Below are positions 59,539 through 64,000 of a stretch of DNA of 64,000 nucleotides, piece after piece; position 1 is the stretch's first letter; every line of letters begins with the position of its first letter. The stretch is from positions 100,611 through 164,610 of the forward strand of contig JAZQQK010000021.1 of NCBI GenBank assembly GCA_045629065.1, written 5' to 3'. The stretch is from JAKSSM01 sp045629065. GTDB taxonomy: Bacteria > Bacillota > Clostridia > Peptostreptococcales > Anaerovoracaceae. The position numbers and the translations under genes were made by a program. Under the pieces are notes generated by a model. That model was not told the origin of the DNA, made no database searches, and saw nothing but the letters and a program-made list of their open reading frames with translations.

Positions 59539-59567
59539 TTGACAGCCGTTTAGCGCGAGGCTATTTA
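59539..59567 (+). promoter_or_regulatory. Candidate promoter of the 1407-residue gene
   Basis: TTGACA (59539-59544), 17-bp spacer, TATTTA (59562-59567). A TACAAT nearer to the gene at about 59586 is an alternative -10. Confidence 0.45.
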
Positions 59568-59620
59568 ATCGATCTTTCGATAGCGATACAATAGAAGTAT
59601 ATATTAGGGAAGGTATTGTT

Positions 59621-62600
59621 ATGTCACAGGATTTGAAAAAGCATTCAATCGGAATAGACATTGGTTCGACCACAGTAAAGATGGTAGTACTCGATTCGGA
59701 GGGTACTACTCTTTTTAGTGACTATAAAAGACACAATGCGGATATTCGGCGTGTTCTAATCGACATGCTCCTTGACATAAAAAATACCATCGGCGATTTT
59801 GAATATACCATTGCCATTACCGGCTCAGGTGGACTCAAAATCTCTGAAAAACTCGAAACTCCTTTCATACAAGAAGTCATCGCAGAGACGGCGGCCGTTA
59901 AGGCTTCCGCCTGCGATGTCGACTGTGTTATAGAACTTGGTGGCGAAGATGCTAAAATTATCTTCCTCACTAACGGTATAGAACAGCGCATGAACGGAAT
60001 CTGCGCTGGTGGAACCGGATCCTTCATCGATCAGATGGCTAGTTTATTGCAAACGGATGCCGCTGGCCTCAACGAACTAGCAAAATCCGCGAACCGTATC
60101 TATCCCATCGCAGCACGCTGTGGAGTATTCGCAAAATCCGATATTCAGCCATTAATAAATGATGGCGTTTCAAAATCTGATTTGGCTGCTAGCATTTTCC
60201 AAGCTGTTGTTAATCAAACTATCAGCGGCTTAGCTTGCGGTCGTAAAATCAAGGGGAAAGTTGCGTTTCTAGGTGGCCCACTTTCGTTCCTTTCCGAGCT
60301 TAGACTTGCCTTTGAGAAAAGTCTTAATTTAGATAGTATTTTGTCTTATGCTCCTAGGGACGCGCATCTTTTCCCAGCCATCGGCGCCGCTTTATCAAGC
60401 AAGGATTCTTCCTTAAAGAAGCCCTCTTATTTGATTGAAAAGTTAAATGGATTATCCGAACTTTCCAGCGCGCTCAATGTGCTAGATCCGCTATTTATTA
60501 CTAAGGATGAATACGATAAATTCATAGAACGTCAAAATGCATACCGCGTTAATCGCGGAGATCTCAAAACTTACCAGGGCAAAATCTACCTCGGTATAGA
60601 TGCGGGTTCCACGACTTCTAAAGTATGTTTGGTTGGCGAAGATGCCGAACTCTTATATTCTTTCTATGACAGTAACTTCGGCGATCCTATTAACACGATT
60701 AAAAAGGCCTTTGCTGAAATCAAAGCAATTCGCCCTGATTTACTTATAGCTCACGCCTGCTCTACGGGTTATGGCGAAGCGCTTCTAAAGGATGCCTTTT
60801 TATTGGATTTTAGTGAAGTTGAAACTATCGCGCACGCAACTGCAGCAAAACATTTTAAACCAGATCTTGATGCCATCTTAGATATCGGTGGCCAAGATAT
60901 GAAGTTCATTAAAATTGTGGATGGGGCAATCGATGATATTTTATTGAACGAGGCCTGCTCGTCTGGCTGTGGTTCATTCATCGAAAATTTTGCGAACTCT
61001 CTCGGCTATACGGCATGTGAATTCGCAAATCTTGCTCTAGAATCTCGTCGCCCTATCGATCTCGGTACTCGCTGCACAGTTTTCATGAATTCTAATGTTA
61101 AGCAAGCCCAAAAGGAAGGCGCTGATGTCTCTGACATCTCATCCGGACTCTGCTACTCGGTAGTAAAGAACGCACTCTTCAAGGTTATCAAACTTACTGC
61201 TCCTTCCGACCTTGGCAAGACCGTGGTCGTTCAAGGTGGAACTTTCGCAAACAATGCAATTCTCAGAGCTTTTGAGTTAGTTTCTGGGGTTGAGGTTGTT
61301 AGACCTGACATCGCAGGTCTCATGGGTGCCTACGGAGCTGCGCTCCTCGCAAAGAAAACAGGATGTGAAAGCTCGACCATGCTTTCACTTGATGAAATCA
61401 TAAATCTTGAATATCGCACTAATTCCGCTAATTGCACGAATTGCTCTAACCATTGTCATCTAACCGTTAATCTTTTCTCGAGCGGAATACGCCATATTTC
61501 TGGCAATAGATGCGAAAATAGCATTATGTCTAGTGGCTCTAAATCAAATGCTCCAAACCTTTTTAATTACAAACGAAATCGACTTTTCTCCTACGAGCCG
61601 CTAGATGCCAATTCCGCTAAAAGAGGAACCATAGGCATTCCTCGCGTTTTAAATATGTATGAGGACTATCCTTTCTGGGCTGTCTTCTTCAAGACCCTAG
61701 GTTTTAGAGTAGAGCTTTCACCATTCTCTTCTAGAGAAATCTTCAACTTAGGTATGGATAGTATCCCTTCGGAGTCTGAATGTTACCCCGCAAAACTTGC
61801 TCATGGTCATATCGAATGGCTGATAAAGCAAGGTATCACTCGCGTCTTCTACCCTTGTGTTTACTATGAACATAAAGAGTTTGGCGCAGCGCAAAACAAC
61901 TACAACTGCCCAATGGTAACTTCATATCCTGAAAATATTAAGAACAATATCGAAGGCTTGGAAAGCAAAATTGATTATTATAATCCATTCCTTTCCTTCG
62001 CGTCCGAAAAGATTCTACGAAAAGAACTCACTGAGTTCATGGAAGAGACTTTTGGTGTGCCAAAATCTGAAACCGCTCTTGCTGTTAAGAAGGCTTGGCG
62101 CGAATTAATCTTTACAAGGCGCGACATCGCAGAGGAAGGCCAAAGAGCTCTCGATTGGATTAGAAAAAATAAGGCGCATGGCATCGTTCTCGCTGGTCGT
62201 CCTTATCATATAGACCCTGAAATCAATCACGGAATCCCTGAAATGATACAGAGCTACGGTTTTGCTGTGCTCACAGAAGACTGCATCTCAGGCAAGAGCA
62301 ATTATGGCAAGCTCAGAGTTACCGATCAGTGGATGTATCATTCAAGGCTCTATGCCGCAGCATCCTTTGTTGCAAAACATAAGAGTTTAAATCTCGTGCA
62401 GCTCAATTCATTTGGTTGTGGCTTAGATGCCATCACCACTGACCAAGTTCACGATATCTTAAAAAATGCGAAAAAACTTTACACGCTTCTAAAGATAGAT
62501 GAGGTTAATCACCTTGGCTCAGCCAAGATTCGAATCCGCTCACTGATTTCCGCTATTAAAGAGCAAGAAATCGTAGCATCTAAAAAAGAAGCCGCAAAGC

Positions 62601-63844
62601 CTTTCGACTTTAAGCGACTTCTATATACGAAGGATATGCAAGAGGAAAAATATACACTCCTTGCTACAGATATGTCCCCTGCACACTTTACTTTTATAGA
62701 GGCTGCAATGCGGGGTGCTGGATATAACGTGGTTCTCTTAAAAAACGAAGGCCACAATGTCCTCGACATGGGTGTAAAGTATGTCAATAACGATGCTTGC
62801 TTCCCTGCCATGATAGTCACTGGACAGGTTATGGATGCCGTCCTTTCTGGTAAATACAACACTGATAAGCTCGCAGTGCTTATGGCTCAAACAGGCGGTG
62901 GCTGCAGGGCTTCCAACTATGTCGGTTTTATCCGAAAAGCCTTAAAAGATGCAGGGTATGATAACATCCCTGTCATTTCGTGCAATGCGAATGGTCTAGA
63001 ACCTAACCCAGGCTTTAAGCTTAAGCCAAAGATGGTTCTTCGAATGGTTATCGGTGTAATCTACGGTGACATCTTCATGAAGGTCATGTTAAAGACTCGC
63101 CCTTATGAAAAAATCGCAGGTTCTGTGGACTCTCTCTATGAAAGTCTTTCCAAAGCCATTGCAAAGGATCTCTTACGTCCAGGTATCCACCCTATTAAAT
63201 TCTATAAAAACTGTAAGCTTATCATCGATTCATTCGACAAGATAGAACTAAAAGATAACATAAAAAAGCCAAAGGTTGGCCTTGTTGGCGAGGTTCTAGT
63301 AAAATTCATGCCTCTTGCCAATAACCACCTGGTGAACCTTCTTGAAAGTGAGGGAGCTGAGGTAATTTCACCAGAACTTCTTCCTTTCCTTGAGTCATGT
63401 TTCTGGAATGCCACATATAGAGCAGACCATCTAGGTCGCAATAAGCTTTCGGGCTTCCTATCCAAAACGCTCATCACCACTTTGGAATTCATAAAACACC
63501 CTATTTCAAAGTTCTATAAGAAGAGCACGCATTTCGATCCTTCAGCAAAATTCACGGCTATAAAGAAGGCATCGAAGAAGGTTCTCCAGCTTGGTAACCA
63601 CAGTGGAGAGGGTTGGTTCCTTCCTGGCGAAATCATCGAACTCATCGATAGTAACATCAACAATATCATCTGCGTTCAGCCTTTCGGTTGCCTCCCTAAC
63701 CACATCGTAGGAAAAGGTGTGTTCAAGAAAATCAAAGAGCTCTATCCAGAAGCTAACATGGCCGCAATCGACTATGACCCATCGGCAAGCGAAGTTAACC
63801 AACTTAACCGTATCAAACTCATGCTCGAGAATGCCGAGTTCTAA
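59621..63844 (+). CDS. Giant acyl-CoA-dehydratase-activase-type protein
   Basis: A 1407-residue fusion. Two ASKHA ATPase units of the BcrAD/BadFG/HgdC type lie at about 8-255 (IGIDIGSTTVKMVVLD, AGGTGSFIDQMA) and 320-590 (YLGIDAGSTTSKVCLV, EACSSGCGSFIENFA). A CTNCSNHCH motif (about 612) and a DUF2229-like region follow (about 660-870), and the rest resembles HgdB-type dehydratase subunits (TGGGCRASNYVGF near 1100). It is a known, uncharacterised Firmicute architecture that may reduce or activate a 2-hydroxyacyl-CoA dehydratase or another radical enzyme. No dehydratase operon is adjacent. Ribosome site AGGGAAGG. Confidence 0.9.
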   Translation: MSQDLKKHSIGIDIGSTTVKMVVLDSEGTTLFSDYKRHNADIRRVLIDMLLDIKNTIGDFEYTIAITGSGGLKISEKLETPFIQEVIAETAAVKASACDVDCVIELGGEDAKIIFLTNGIEQRMNGICAGGTGSFIDQMASLLQTDAAGLNELAKSANRIYPIAARCGVFAKSDIQPLINDGVSKSDLAASIFQAVVNQTISGLACGRKIKGKVAFLGGPLSFLSELRLAFEKSLNLDSILSYAPRDAHLFPAIGAALSSKDSSLKKPSYLIEKLNGLSELSSALNVLDPLFITKDEYDKFIERQNAYRVNRGDLKTYQGKIYLGIDAGSTTSKVCLVGEDAELLYSFYDSNFGDPINTIKKAFAEIKAIRPDLLIAHACSTGYGEALLKDAFLLDFSEVETIAHATAAKHFKPDLDAILDIGGQDMKFIKIVDGAIDDILLNEACSSGCGSFIENFANSLGYTACEFANLALESRRPIDLGTRCTVFMNSNVKQAQKEGADVSDISSGLCYSVVKNALFKVIKLTAPSDLGKTVVVQGGTFANNAILRAFELVSGVEVVRPDIAGLMGAYGAALLAKKTGCESSTMLSLDEIINLEYRTNSANCTNCSNHCHLTVNLFSSGIRHISGNRCENSIMSSGSKSNAPNLFNYKRNRLFSYEPLDANSAKRGTIGIPRVLNMYEDYPFWAVFFKTLGFRVELSPFSSREIFNLGMDSIPSESECYPAKLAHGHIEWLIKQGITRVFYPCVYYEHKEFGAAQNNYNCPMVTSYPENIKNNIEGLESKIDYYNPFLSFASEKILRKELTEFMEETFGVPKSETALAVKKAWRELIFTRRDIAEEGQRALDWIRKNKAHGIVLAGRPYHIDPEINHGIPEMIQSYGFAVLTEDCISGKSNYGKLRVTDQWMYHSRLYAAASFVAKHKSLNLVQLNSFGCGLDAITTDQVHDILKNAKKLYTLLKIDEVNHLGSAKIRIRSLISAIKEQEIVASKKEAAKPFDFKRLLYTKDMQEEKYTLLATDMSPAHFTFIEAAMRGAGYNVVLLKNEGHNVLDMGVKYVNNDACFPAMIVTGQVMDAVLSGKYNTDKLAVLMAQTGGGCRASNYVGFIRKALKDAGYDNIPVISCNANGLEPNPGFKLKPKMVLRMVIGVIYGDIFMKVMLKTRPYEKIAGSVDSLYESLSKAIAKDLLRPGIHPIKFYKNCKLIIDSFDKIELKDNIKKPKVGLVGEVLVKFMPLANNHLVNLLESEGAEVISPELLPFLESCFWNATYRADHLGRNKLSGFLSKTLITTLEFIKHPISKFYKKSTHFDPSAKFTAIKKASKKVLQLGNHSGEGWFLPGEIIELIDSNINNIICVQPFGCLPNHIVGKGVFKKIKELYPEANMAAIDYDPSASEVNQLNRIKLMLENAEF

Positions 63845-63880
63845 AACTATAAGGTAGTTATATGCTTAGCATATTTCTAT

Positions 63881-63930
63881 AAAAAAATACCGTCCGTATT
63901 GTATCCCCCAAATCTTACGGTCGGTATTTT
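63881..63930. terminator. Bidirectional terminator behind the 1407-residue gene
   Basis: AATACCGTCCGTA and TACGGTCGGTATT pair over 12 of 13 positions, with A's before and T's after. It separates the plus-strand gene from the minus-strand rsmA end. Confidence 0.75.
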
Positions 63931-63931
63931 A

Positions 63932-64000
63932 TTATATTCTTTTTTCTATCTCGTTGGCGAGAGCACCGAACTCTTCGATTGAGAGCGTCTCAGCGCGGCG
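63932..64000 (-). CDS. rsmA: 3' end of 16S rRNA dimethyladenosine transferase (partial)
   Basis: The last 23 codons of a minus-strand gene run off the window edge. RRAETLSIEEFGALANEI before the stop matches the C terminus of RsmA/KsgA, which dimethylates two adenines near the 3' end of 16S rRNA. Confidence 0.7.
   Translation of the reverse strand, partial: RRAETLSIEEFGALANEIEKRI

Noticed and set aside
1..64000. CRISPR array, prophage or insertion sequence
   Set aside because: No repeat-spacer array, transposase, integrase or phage structural gene was recognised. The lysS-adjacent tandem repeat is the only mobility-like trace.

Overview
The window looks like the chromosome of an anaerobic, low-to-mid G+C Firmicute of class Clostridia. 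The evidence is AGGAGG-type ribosome sites, an AddB-type rather than RecBCD-type nuclease, a Nup/BMP nucleoside ABC system, a 2-hydroxyacyl-CoA dehydratase activase-like giant protein and Clostridia-like proteins throughout. A gut or oral Anaerovoracaceae-like genus fits, but the sequence alone does not prove it. Most genes are on the minus strand.

Layout. 1-3.3 kb is a DpnII-type (GATC) restriction-modification island: dpnM-like Dam, DpnA-like methylase, DpnII-like nuclease and a GIY-YIG-fold protein. It sits directly behind the 3' end of lysS, with a tandem repeat in the junction. 3.4-22.7 kb is a long tightly spaced minus-strand run: an MBL hydrolase, a membrane adenylate/guanylate cyclase fused to an MBL domain, a condensation-fold acyltransferase, a CNNM-type membrane protein, secA, prfB (with +1 programmed frameshift), tex, a HAD phosphatase, addB, a purine nucleoside phosphorylase (deoD), an ornithine-racemase-like enzyme, greA and lysS. 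22.8-28.5 kb has a monofunctional biotin ligase, an unrecognised 1227-residue cytosolic protein and a Fic enzyme. 28.6-32.3 kb is the serine operon (serC, serA, DUF1015). Its leader encodes a 27-residue peptide with 11 serines in 12 consecutive positions, followed by a 10-bp terminator, which is a textbook ribosome-attenuator layout. 32.3-37.4 kb is a BMP-family nucleoside ABC importer.

37.5-41.6 kb is an unfamiliar metabolic cluster: two short-chain dehydrogenases, a divergent PanB-like enzyme and a 76-residue protein, divergent from a LuxR-type regulator, with several inverted repeats in the control regions. 41.7-44.8 kb pairs a trigger-factor C-domain-like protein and 5-formyl-THF cyclo-ligase with a divergent GroEL paralogue that has no groES beside it. 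44.9-56 kb is housekeeping and transport: FAD oxidoreductase, xpt, EamA, histidine phosphatase, phosphohexomutase, a Kef-type antiporter, LUD protein, ArsR regulator, PnuC, rlmH, a WalJ-type MBL protein and RNase HI. At 56.2 kb is a tRNA-Arg(CCU). Then come an exported protein with an XRE/membrane regulator, a lipoprotein, the 1407-residue activase-like protein (plus strand) and the 3' end of rsmA.

The items most worth following up are the serine leader-peptide attenuator, the cyclase-MBL fusion with its stand-alone MBL paralogue, the LuxR/SDR/PanB-like cluster, the GroEL/trigger-factor-like pair and the giant orphan protein next to Fic. No CRISPR array, rRNA, IS element or transposase was seen.
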